64,000 bases of DNA from Marinobacterium sediminicola. Lineage in GTDB: Bacteria > Pseudomonadota > Gammaproteobacteria > Pseudomonadales > Balneatricaceae. Position numbers and translations under genes: made by a program. The notes under the pieces were generated by a model, which worked only from the letters and a program-made list of their open reading frames with translations, searched no databases and had not been told where the DNA came from. The DNA lies in the NCBI RefSeq assembly GCF_022343685.1, contig NZ_CP092123.1:1426001-1490000 (forward strand). Reading direction: 5' to 3'. Position 1 is the first letter of the stretch. Each line of letters opens with the position of its first letter. Shown in pieces: positions 56,864 through 64,000 of the stretch.

Positions 56864-57430
56864 ATGGGTATCAAGTCAGATCGCTGGATTCGTCAGATGG
56901 CGGACAAGCATGGAATGATCGAGCCGTTCGAGGCCGGTCAAGTACGTCGGGTCAATGATCAGCCGATCGTGTCCTACGGTACATCGAGCTACGGTTATGA
57001 TGTGCGTTGTGCTGATGAGTTCAAGATCTTCACCAACATCAATTCCTCTATCGTCGATCCCAAAAACTTCGATGAGGGCAGCTTTGTTGATGTCCAGTCT
57101 GATGTTTGTATTATCCCGCCCAACTCGTTCGCGTTGGCGCGTACGGTTGAGTACTTCCGTATTCCGCGTGACGTCCTGACAATCTGTCTGGGCAAAAGCA
57201 CCTATGCTCGTTGCGGTATTATCGTTAATGTCACTCCGCTCGAACCCGAATGGGAAGGTCATGTGACGCTGGAGTTCTCAAACACTACTCCGCTGCCGGC
57301 ACGCATCTATGCCAACGAAGGTGTGGCACAGATGCTGTTCCTGGGCGCAGACGACATCTGCGAGACCTCTTACAAGGATCGTAACGGCAAATACCAGGGC
57401 CAGACCGGCGTTGTTGTCCCGCGAACCTGA
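56864..57430 (+). CDS. dcd: dCTP deaminase
   Basis: 188 residues; deaminates dCTP to dUTP for dTMP synthesis. Conserved blocks are [32 protein letters not shown] and the catalytic Glu region [27 protein letters not shown], followed by EGVAQMLFL. Full family length. ATG 56864 with AGGTAATAGGGTG upstream. The next gene starts 18 bases after the stop. Confidence 0.97.
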   Translation: MGIKSDRWIRQMADKHGMIEPFEAGQVRRVNDQPIVSYGTSSYGYDVRCADEFKIFTNINSSIVDPKNFDEGSFVDVQSDVCIIPPNSFALARTVEYFRIPRDVLTICLGKSTYARCGIIVNVTPLEPEWEGHVTLEFSNTTPLPARIYANEGVAQMLFLGADDICETSYKDRNGKYQGQTGVVVPRT

Positions 57431-57448
57431 CAGTAGAACTGGGTGTGC

Positions 57449-58096
57449 ATGAATTCCAAACCTGATCTGAAACGGATCCAGGCATTCTGGCAACAGATCG
57501 AACTTACGCTTGATCAACTGCTGCAGAGCCAGCAGGAGATGCAGTTCGATGCCGAAAGTCTGTTGAATACCTACCGTGATAGCTTGCAGAAGATTGATCG
57601 CAACCTGACCTTTCATTTCGAGCGTGAGCATGAAGAGGGACCGGTGGAGATGATCTTCGGCTGTGACGGCTATCCTGAATCGATCCACTCGGTGTTGAGC
57701 GTTGTGGGTGCGGCACCGGAGTTAAACGGCATCAGCTTCCGCGCGTTCAACCATCGCTATGATCCCATCCCGTCCTGCGTCAACATGGGCGAAGAGCTTT
57801 GCGAAATCCATGATTTCTGGTGCTCGCTGAGAATCATCAATGGCAAGATGCAGCTGGCGATCTATCTTAAGGATGCACCTAAGATTCTGGAGATGGACCC
57901 TCGCGTCGAAGCGGTGATGATCTTTCTGGATGCACTGATTGGCGAGTACGAATTGATGACTCGCGTGTGGGCACTGGACTGGTGCGAGCTTCCGGATGAA
58001 CCCGTCGACTTTGGCTTGATTCCGTTGCAGCAATTGCGCCTGGCATTTGATCGCATGAAGGATGATGTCCAGCCAGTCGGTATTACCATTCACTAA
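57449..58096 (+). CDS. Conserved-looking hypothetical protein downstream of dcd
   Basis: 215 residues; not recognised. Soluble, mixed alpha/beta and acidic. An N-terminal helical segment (LKRIQAFWQQIELTLDQLLQSQQEMQ) is followed by MIFGCDGYPESIHSVLSVVGAAPEL and PVDFGLIPLQQLRLAFD. ATG 57449 is chosen; GTG 57443 is in frame. It is 18 bases after dcd and 30 bases before the following gene, which looks like an operon. Function unknown. Confidence 0.72.
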   Translation: MNSKPDLKRIQAFWQQIELTLDQLLQSQQEMQFDAESLLNTYRDSLQKIDRNLTFHFEREHEEGPVEMIFGCDGYPESIHSVLSVVGAAPELNGISFRAFNHRYDPIPSCVNMGEELCEIHDFWCSLRIINGKMQLAIYLKDAPKILEMDPRVEAVMIFLDALIGEYELMTRVWALDWCELPDEPVDFGLIPLQQLRLAFDRMKDDVQPVGITIH

Positions 58097-58126
58097 GCGG
58101 CCTGTGAGCCGAATGCGGAGGCGCGC

Positions 58127-58918
58127 ATGAGTCAGCGTTTGGCTGAACTGATGGACAGTGTACGACAGGAATATGTTCGCCGTATGCAGGAAAACGGGCA
58201 GAGTGAGCCCTATCTGACGGCGCACAGGGTATGTCAGCAGATGCTGAGTCTAGAGCCTGTCGAGCTGGCTGCTCTGATTGCAGATGATCCAAAGCTGCTG
58301 TCCGCGCGTGCCAGTGAGTTGGTTGAAGACCCTTCCGAGATGGAAAATCCCAGCGTGGGGGTTATTGTCACCAGCAATATCTGTGCGGCCGCGCTTGAAG
58401 GTTTGCTGGTGGTTGCGGTGAACCGTGAATGGCTGGAAGTGGACTCCGAAGATCGCATCATGGTTGATGCATGGGAGCTCGACAATGTTCCCGCGGTTAA
58501 GAGTATCGACTACAGCGAGGTTGCCGGGCCCAATCTGCAGCAGAGTGGTACCCGTCAGCTAAGCCTGCTGTTTAATGCAGCCGAGAAGGCCTATCAAAAG
58601 CAATTGTCTGAAGCTGCTCATGATGCCTACCAGTTAGCCCTGCAGGTCTCGTCCGATTATGTAGTCTTTGCTCCTGATGATCTTGCGCCATTGATCGTTG
58701 AAAACCCATTGTTGCTGGGTCTGAGGGCTGATGGCCTGGTGGATGAGGAACTCTTTGAAGGAGATCCACCAGCTGGTCTCATTATCAGTGCGCATCTGAC
58801 CGAGATGCTATTGCAGCAGTTGCTGGAGCTCGCTCAAGAGCAGGGGGCTCTAGCGCTTGACAGTTCCGGTCAACCGATTCTGTCGGATGCTGAGGAAGAT
58901 AACCCGACCGTGCATTAG
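58127..58918 (+). CDS. Hypothetical protein with an internal tandem duplication
   Basis: 263 residues, family not recognised. Two similar modules are evident: roughly residues 38-105 and 178-248 share the pattern P-x-[ED]-L-A-x-L-I-x-[DE]-[DN]-P-x-L-L-x-x-R-A-x-x-L-V-[DE], then an acidic linker, a P-x-x-G-[VL]-I turn and a C-terminal helix (AALEGLLVVAV / MLLQQLLELAQ). No signal or membrane segment. It follows another orphan gene and ends before a bidirectional terminator. Function unknown. Confidence 0.75.
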   Translation: MSQRLAELMDSVRQEYVRRMQENGQSEPYLTAHRVCQQMLSLEPVELAALIADDPKLLSARASELVEDPSEMENPSVGVIVTSNICAAALEGLLVVAVNREWLEVDSEDRIMVDAWELDNVPAVKSIDYSEVAGPNLQQSGTRQLSLLFNAAEKAYQKQLSEAAHDAYQLALQVSSDYVVFAPDDLAPLIVENPLLLGLRADGLVDEELFEGDPPAGLIISAHLTEMLLQQLLELAQEQGALALDSSGQPILSDAEEDNPTVH

Positions 58919-58932
58919 GCTATTCCAGAACG

Positions 58933-58963
58933 AAAAAAGGCTGACGTTTGTCAGCCTTTTTTT
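58933..58963. terminator. Bidirectional terminator between orphan gene and tolC-like gene
   Basis: AAAAAAGGCTGAC (58933-58945) / GTCAGCCTTTTTT (58950-58962), 4-base loop, with A-run and T-run on opposite sides; serves both convergent genes. Confidence 0.93.
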
Positions 58964-58973
58964 GTGTCATCAC

Positions 58974-60290
58974 TCAGGAAGCGGGTCCGGCTTGCAGCCA
59001 CTCGTCCAGTGCAATCAGATCATCCGGGCTCAGTGTGCCCAGCTGCAGCTTGAAGCGGAACAGGGTGGAAACATGGTTGAATCGTGCGTTCGCATAGTTC
59101 AGACGAGCCTGGTACAGAGCCTGTTCTGCCTGAAGTACATCGACCACGTTGCGAGTGCCCACGTTGAACCCCTCTTCAGTGGCTCTCAGCGCGGTCTCGC
59201 GTGACTTGATGCTTTGCAGGCGGGCCTTCACACTCTGAACACTGGTCTGCAGGTCACGCAGCAGTGAGCGGGTCTGCTCGGTGACGGCTCGGTACTGGTC
59301 TTCGCGGTTGTACTGCGCTGCGTACAGACCCTGTTCTGCTTCACGGACGCGGGAGCTGGTGGCGCCGCCGGAGAAGATCGGTACGCTCAGGGTCAGGGCA
59401 ACCTGACTGTTATCGTCCCACTGGCCTGTAGCTGGTTGGAACTCGGACTCGCTGTAGCCGTAGGCCGCTTCCAGGTTAACCCTTGGGTGGTGGCCAGAGC
59501 GTGCAATTTGCGTATCCCGGCGACTGGTTTCCACGCCCAGTTCACTGAGCTTGAGTGCCAGGTTGCCATTTCGAGCCTTTTCAAGCCACACGGCAGGATC
59601 GGCAGGGGTGAGAGCCTCTACCGGATAGTCTTCCCGAAGCGGGTCGACTTGGCTGAAGGGGGAGCCGGATAAGCGCTCAAGTGCTTCGAAACTGTTGGCT
59701 AATGCGCCCTCGGCATCGATTCGCTGTACAACTGCGTTGTCAAATGAAGCCTGTGCTTCCTGTACGTCGGTAATGGCGATCAGTCCAACGTCAAACTGGG
59801 CATTGACCTGGTCCAGGCGACGCTGGAGGGCCCTTTCTTGAGCTTGAGCGGTTTCGAGTGCGCTCTTTGCATTCAGCACGCCCAGATAGGCATTAACGGT
59901 ACGCTGAATCAGCTGCTGCTGCGCCAGGTCAAACTGCAACTTGGCTTGCTCACCAACCAGCTTGCTCTTCTGGAAAGTAAACCATTTGGTCGTATCGAAT
60001 ACAGGTTGTACCAGAGAGACCTGCCATGCACGATCGCTGGCTTCCTGATCAAGCAGCCCGCTGTCGGACTGGGTGTAGCTTCCGCCGGCATTCACTTGCG
60101 GCAGCAGGGCGGCGCGCCCCTGGGGGACAGCTTCCTGACCGGCCAGATAAGTGGCTTCTGCGGCTTTGAGTTGGGGGTCGTTATCCAGTGCCAGCTGATA
60201 GAGGTCTGCCAGTGCGCCTGCCTGAGCTGCCGAGCTGACGAAGGCGCCAGCGATGATCAGGGGGAGCAATCGTTTTTTCATCTGTTTCAC
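58974..60290 (-). CDS. tolC: TolC-family outer-membrane efflux channel
   Basis: 438 residues. Signal peptide MKQMKKRLLPLIIAGAFVSS with cleavage after AQA. Two OEP repeats of long helices follow (LADLYQLALDNDPQLKAAEATYLAG in the first; FNVGTRNVVDVLQAEQALYQARLNYA in the second), the TolC hairpin layout. GTG 60290 is preferred over ATG 60281 because GGAAG sits seven bases upstream. It lies 13 bases after the RND pump gene in the same operon, so it is the probable outer-membrane partner. It may also be the general TolC of the cell. Confidence 0.93.
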   Translation of the reverse strand: MKQMKKRLLPLIIAGAFVSSAAQAGALADLYQLALDNDPQLKAAEATYLAGQEAVPQGRAALLPQVNAGGSYTQSDSGLLDQEASDRAWQVSLVQPVFDTTKWFTFQKSKLVGEQAKLQFDLAQQQLIQRTVNAYLGVLNAKSALETAQAQERALQRRLDQVNAQFDVGLIAITDVQEAQASFDNAVVQRIDAEGALANSFEALERLSGSPFSQVDPLREDYPVEALTPADPAVWLEKARNGNLALKLSELGVETSRRDTQIARSGHHPRVNLEAAYGYSESEFQPATGQWDDNSQVALTLSVPIFSGGATSSRVREAEQGLYAAQYNREDQYRAVTEQTRSLLRDLQTSVQSVKARLQSIKSRETALRATEEGFNVGTRNVVDVLQAEQALYQARLNYANARFNHVSTLFRFKLQLGTLSPDDLIALDEWLQAGPAS

Positions 60291-60303
60291 GTGCGTGCTT
60301 CCT

Positions 60304-63300
60304 TTATCGGTGTGCAGGATCAGGCTCGACCTGACGGAAGTTGCGTTTACCTAAATAACTGTAGACTGTTGGGATCACAAAGAGGGTCAAGAGCGTGCCC
60401 AGCAGCATACCGCCGACAATCACCCAGCCAATCTGTTGACGTGACTCGGCGCCAGCGCCGAAGGCCACAGCCAGCGGCAGGGCTCCCAGTACGGTTGCGC
60501 CTGTTGTCATCAGGATAGGACGCAAGCGTAATGCGGCGGCTTCAACGACGGCATCACGCAATTCGGTGCCACGGTCCTGAAGCTGGTTGGCGAACTCGAT
60601 AATAAGAATGCCATGCTTGGTCACCAGTCCGACCAGCGTGATCAGACCAATCTGGCTATAGATACTCAATGAGCCGCCACTGTAATGCAGCGCCAGCAGA
60701 GCTCCGGCCAGTGCCGGAGGTACCGATAGCATGATGATCAATGGGTTCTTGAAGCTCTCGAACTGTGCTGACAGCACCAGGAAGATGAATATCAGAGCCA
60801 GGCCGAATGTCATCTGCAGGGTGTTGCTGGACTCCTTGAATTCACGCGATTGGCCGGCATAGTCGTACAGCGCTTCCGGGGCGACTTCCTTGAGACTTTG
60901 CTCCATGAAGGTCAGAGCCTCACCAAGGCTGTAACCAGGTGCGAGCATTGCCTGAATCTTGACCGCTTTGAGTTTGTCAAAGTGGTTAAGCTCCTTGGCG
61001 GTGATGCTTTCTTCAACAGTGACGAGGTTGGCCAGCTGGATCATGTCACCATTACTGCCACGCACATAGGCGTTGGTCAGATCGCCCGGAACCTGGCGGT
61101 AACGATCTTCGATCTGAAGAATAACGTCATACTGCTCGCCCTGCTGTTTATAGCGAGTCAACTCGCGACCCGCCATAAAGGTTTCCAGGCTGCGACCGAT
61201 TGTGTTTACGTCGATACCTACATCAGAAACCTTGTCTCGATTCAGGGTGACCAGCAGTTCAGGCTTGTTGAGCTTAAGGTCGCTATCCGGCTGGGCAAGC
61301 CCCGGGTTCTGGGCAATTTTCTCCATCATCTTGTCAGTAATCACTGCCAGCTGCTCATAGTCAGCAGTGGTCTTGATAATGAACTCGACTGGACGTGAAA
61401 TGATGCTTTGCCCCAAAGAGGGCAGATTCATGGCAAAGCTCATATTGCCGGTCACACCCGCATACAGCTGAGGTGTAAGACTGTCTGTGATCGCCTGTTG
61501 CTTGCGTTCACGCTGGTCCCAGTTCTCAAGGCGCAGGAAACTCAGTGAGTTGGTTTCACTCGGGAAGCCCACCACTCCGAAGTAGTACATTCCCTCTGGC
61601 ACTTCGCCGACGATCTTTTCGACCTGGCGGGCATAGCGATCAACGTAGTCAACGGATGAGCCCTCAGGAGAAATCGAGAAGGTCATGATGGTGCCACGGT
61701 CTTCGGTCGGAGCCAGTTCCTGAGGAAGCTGCTGGTAAAAGTAAGCCGCACCGGCTGCGCTGGCACCCAGCAGGAAAACGGCCAACAGACGAGACCGCAG
61801 TACTCTGCTCAGAATGCGTTGGTAAAAATCACTCAAACGATTGAGCCAGCCTTCAATGAGGTTGAAAATGGCGCTGTGACGCTTCTCGTGATGCAGCAGT
61901 CGGGAGCTGAGCATCGGAGACAATGACAATGCAATGAACGTCGAAACCACGACGGCACCTGCCAGTGTCAAGGCAAATTCCGTAAACAGTTTGCCGGTAC
62001 GCCCGGTTGAGAAGGCTACGGGCACGAATACCGCCACCAGTGTAGCCGTGGTGGCAATGACGGCAAAGCCGATCTCGCGAGCGCCCTTGAAAGCAGCCTG
62101 AATCGGATCAAGCCCGGCTTCGACATGACGGTAGATGTTTTCCAGCATAACGATGGCGTCATCCACCACGAGCCCTATGGCGAGCACCAGTGCCAGCAGA
62201 GTCAGTGTGTTGATGGAGAAATCCATCAGCAGCATCATCGCGAAAGCACCGACCAGCGACAGAGGGATGGTGATCACAGGAATCAGTGTGGCCTTGAGGT
62301 TGCGCAGGAAGAAGAAGATGACCAGCACGACCAGTACACCCGCCTGCCACAAGGTGGTGAAAACTGACTCGATTGACTCTTCAATGAAGATGGAGGAGTC
62401 ATATCCTACCTGAGCATGCATGCCCGGTGGCAGGTTCTGTTCGATCTGTACCAGCATTTCGCGGACACCTGCAGATACATCAAGCGGGTTGGCCGTTGAT
62501 TGCTTGATCACACCCAGTGCTACGGCGTTGTTACCGTTGAAGCGTGCGGTGTTGCGCTCTGAAGCCGGGGCAATCTCCACGCGCGCGACATCGCGAACAC
62601 GCACTGGATAGCCGTTATCGTTACGGATGATGATGCGCTCGAACTCGGATACGGAATTCAGGTCTGTCTGGGCCAGAACGGTGAATTCACGGTCGCGGCT
62701 CTCGATGCGACCGGCCGGGATTTCGACATTCTGTGCGCTCAATGCAGCCTCGATATCCTGCGGGACCACCCTATAGGCTGCCATCTTCTGTGGGTCCAGC
62801 CAGATTCTCATGGCGTAGCGGCGCTCACCGACGATCATGACGCTTGCAACACCAGGTACGGTTTGCAAAGGATCCTTGACCCGGTTTTCGGCGTAGTCAG
62901 TCACTTCCATGGTGGTGTGACTGTCGGAAGACAGTGCAATCCAGATGATTGGCTGTGCGTCGGCTTCCGATTTGGCGACAACTGGTTCCTCAATATCGTC
63001 GGGCAATTGGCCGCGGACTCGGCCGACTCGATCGCGCACTTCACTTGCAGCGTCGTCTGGGTCCCGCTCGAGGCGGAACGTGACTGAAATCTGGCTTTTT
63101 TCAGAGCGGCTAATCGAACTGATGAAGTCGATGCCTTCGATGCCGGAAAGCGAGTCCTCGATAATCTTGGTAACCTGCGACTCGATGATTGAAGCGCTGG
63201 CGCCAGGATACACCGTCTCCACAGAAACAACAGGGACGTCAATTTTGGGGTATTCGCGAACACTTAGTCGGTCATAAGCGATCAGGCCGACCAGCAGAAT

Positions 63301-63360
63301 AAGCAGGCTCAATACGCTGGCCAGTACCGGGCGCTTGATACTGATATCAGACAGGATCAT
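60304..63360 (-). CDS. RND multidrug efflux pump, inner-membrane subunit
   Basis: 1018 residues of the AcrB/MexB (HAE1) class. N-terminal MILSDISIKRPVLASVLSLL, two large periplasmic loops, 12 hydrophobic segments and the proton-relay Asp pair in GLVVDDAIVMLEN on TM4. The second-half Lys region is around GLVTKHGILIIEFANQL. Proton-driven drug export with the adaptor encoded upstream (ATGA overlap at 63357-63360) and the TolC-like channel downstream. The slightly short length and sequence style resemble the MexK/AcrB-like group common in marine gammaproteobacteria; drug spectrum unknown. Confidence 0.95.
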   Translation of the reverse strand: MILSDISIKRPVLASVLSLLILLVGLIAYDRLSVREYPKIDVPVVSVETVYPGASASIIESQVTKIIEDSLSGIEGIDFISSISRSEKSQISVTFRLERDPDDAASEVRDRVGRVRGQLPDDIEEPVVAKSEADAQPIIWIALSSDSHTTMEVTDYAENRVKDPLQTVPGVASVMIVGERRYAMRIWLDPQKMAAYRVVPQDIEAALSAQNVEIPAGRIESRDREFTVLAQTDLNSVSEFERIIIRNDNGYPVRVRDVARVEIAPASERNTARFNGNNAVALGVIKQSTANPLDVSAGVREMLVQIEQNLPPGMHAQVGYDSSIFIEESIESVFTTLWQAGVLVVLVIFFFLRNLKATLIPVITIPLSLVGAFAMMLLMDFSINTLTLLALVLAIGLVVDDAIVMLENIYRHVEAGLDPIQAAFKGAREIGFAVIATTATLVAVFVPVAFSTGRTGKLFTEFALTLAGAVVVSTFIALSLSPMLSSRLLHHEKRHSAIFNLIEGWLNRLSDFYQRILSRVLRSRLLAVFLLGASAAGAAYFYQQLPQELAPTEDRGTIMTFSISPEGSSVDYVDRYARQVEKIVGEVPEGMYYFGVVGFPSETNSLSFLRLENWDQRERKQQAITDSLTPQLYAGVTGNMSFAMNLPSLGQSIISRPVEFIIKTTADYEQLAVITDKMMEKIAQNPGLAQPDSDLKLNKPELLVTLNRDKVSDVGIDVNTIGRSLETFMAGRELTRYKQQGEQYDVILQIEDRYRQVPGDLTNAYVRGSNGDMIQLANLVTVEESITAKELNHFDKLKAVKIQAMLAPGYSLGEALTFMEQSLKEVAPEALYDYAGQSREFKESSNTLQMTFGLALIFIFLVLSAQFESFKNPLIIMLSVPPALAGALLALHYSGGSLSIYSQIGLITLVGLVTKHGILIIEFANQLQDRGTELRDAVVEAAALRLRPILMTTGATVLGALPLAVAFGAGAESRQQIGWVIVGGMLLGTLLTLFVIPTVYSYLGKRNFRQVEPDPAHR

Positions 63361-64000
63361 GAGCCTTTACCCTCACTGCTTCCCGGTTGTGCAAATATGG
63401 GGGTTACCGGCATGCCAGGTTGTAGCTTTATATGGCCGGCGGTTACCACCACGGCTCCGGGCTTCAGGCCTGAAAGGATCTGGACCTCGCCATAACGGCG
63501 GCTGCCTGTGGTAACGGGGACCATCTCAACCTGGTTGGCGTCATTCACCTGCATGATGAGGGTTTGATTACCCTGAAGAATCAGGGTCTGCTCGGGCACA
63601 ACAAGTGCCTGCTCATCGCGTGAGGTGATGATGGTAATGCGTGCAAACAACCCGGGACGCATCAGTCCTTCTGAGTTTGGTACTCGGGCACGCACACTGA
63701 TGTTGTGGCTGTTGGGGTTTGCGCTGGGTGAGATCGCATAAATCTCGCCCGCAAAGGCAGAGTCACCAAGCGCATCGACGCTTAGGTTGATCGGCTGACC
63801 AACGTGAAGCTGCTGCAAATGTCGTTCAGGGATGCTGAACTCCACTTTCAAACTGGAGGTGTCGGTCAGTTCTACAAGATCCTGCCCGGTGGTGACGAAA
63901 TCACCCGGGCTGACGAGTCTAAGGCCCACAGTTCCGGTAAAGGGTGCGCGAACGGTCATCTTTTCCAGGCGAGTACGGGCCAGTGCGACTTCGGCCTCAT
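63357..64000 (-). CDS. RND efflux periplasmic adaptor, 5'-truncated by window edge
   Basis: C-terminal ~214 codons. The frame is open to the window edge: codons before the Met at 63959 read EAEVALARTRLEK, the typical end of the adaptor helical hairpin, so that Met is internal. Then comes the lipoyl half-motif MTVRAPFTGTVGLRLVSPGDFV, a beta-barrel domain and a membrane-proximal domain (SGLKPGAVVVTAGHIKLQPGMPV). Links the pump to the TolC-like channel. Signal peptide or lipid anchor is outside the window. Confidence 0.93.
   Translation of the reverse strand, partial: EAEVALARTRLEKMTVRAPFTGTVGLRLVSPGDFVTTGQDLVELTDTSSLKVEFSIPERHLQQLHVGQPINLSVDALGDSAFAGEIYAISPSANPNSHNISVRARVPNSEGLMRPGLFARITIITSRDEQALVVPEQTLILQGNQTLIMQVNDANQVEMVPVTTGSRRYGEVQILSGLKPGAVVVTAGHIKLQPGMPVTPIFAQPGSSEGKGS

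Overview
The window looks like chromosome from a heterotrophic, probably marine gammaproteobacterium. The gene set (FabV-type enoyl reductase, liu leucine cluster with a MerR-type LiuR, mms valine cluster, paa phenylacetate epoxidase, LplT-PlsC-Aas fusion, OprD-like porin) fits the Oceanospirillaceae/Marinobacterium-Neptunomonas area. That placement is inference from gene content only; no marker gene was compared. No insertion sequence, prophage, CRISPR array or integron was seen.

Layout. 1-6.4 kb: 3' part of pbpC, a Bcr/CflA-type drug exporter with a divergent TetR regulator, fabV, and two small orphan genes. 6.5-16.9 kb (minus strand): liuR-liuA-liuB-liuC-liuD-liuE, followed by an AhpD-like protein, an acyl-CoA ligase and a methyltransferase. 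17.1-21.9 kb (plus): a five-gene branched-chain amino-acid ABC importer, livG-F-K-H-M. 22-24.5 kb: hemH and a PAS-PAS-GGDEF protein. 24.5-33.1 kb: an AraC-type regulator (MmsR-like) divergent from the valine operon mmsA-acd-ech-hibch-mmsB-prpE. 33.5-42.4 kb: a small orphan, a PhoD-like phosphatase, a voltage-gated cation channel, YccF, an OprD-like porin, a phosphoethanolamine transferase with dgkA, and gltX. 42.4-42.7 kb: tRNA-Ala, tRNA-Glu, tRNA-Ala. 43-48.1 kb: a PPP-type phosphatase and paaABCDE. 48.1-49.8 kb (minus): an amidoligase/glutamine-amidotransferase pair. 49.9-58.9 kb: periplasmic cyclophilin, EAL protein, TetR plus LplT-PlsC-Aas, mrp/apbC, dcd, and two uncharacterised genes. 59-64 kb (minus): adaptor (cut by the window edge), RND pump and TolC-like channel.

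How it works together. About 25 kb forms one branched-chain amino-acid programme: import (liv), leucine to acetoacetate/acetyl-CoA (liu) and valine to propionyl-CoA (mms). Two 16-bp LiuR-type palindromes, 16891-16906 between liuR and livG and 25488-25503 before mmsA, link the three units. Translation-initiation regions through this programme repeatedly carry A-rich AAYAAYAA elements next to the ribosome binding site. In Pseudomonas such elements are Hfq/Crc catabolite-repression targets, and I rate this the most interesting pattern in the window. The other stand-outs are the amidoligase/GATase pair (substrate unknown), a bacterial channel with an acid-rich selectivity filter, an uncharacterised protein built from an internal duplication, and several clean operator palindromes.
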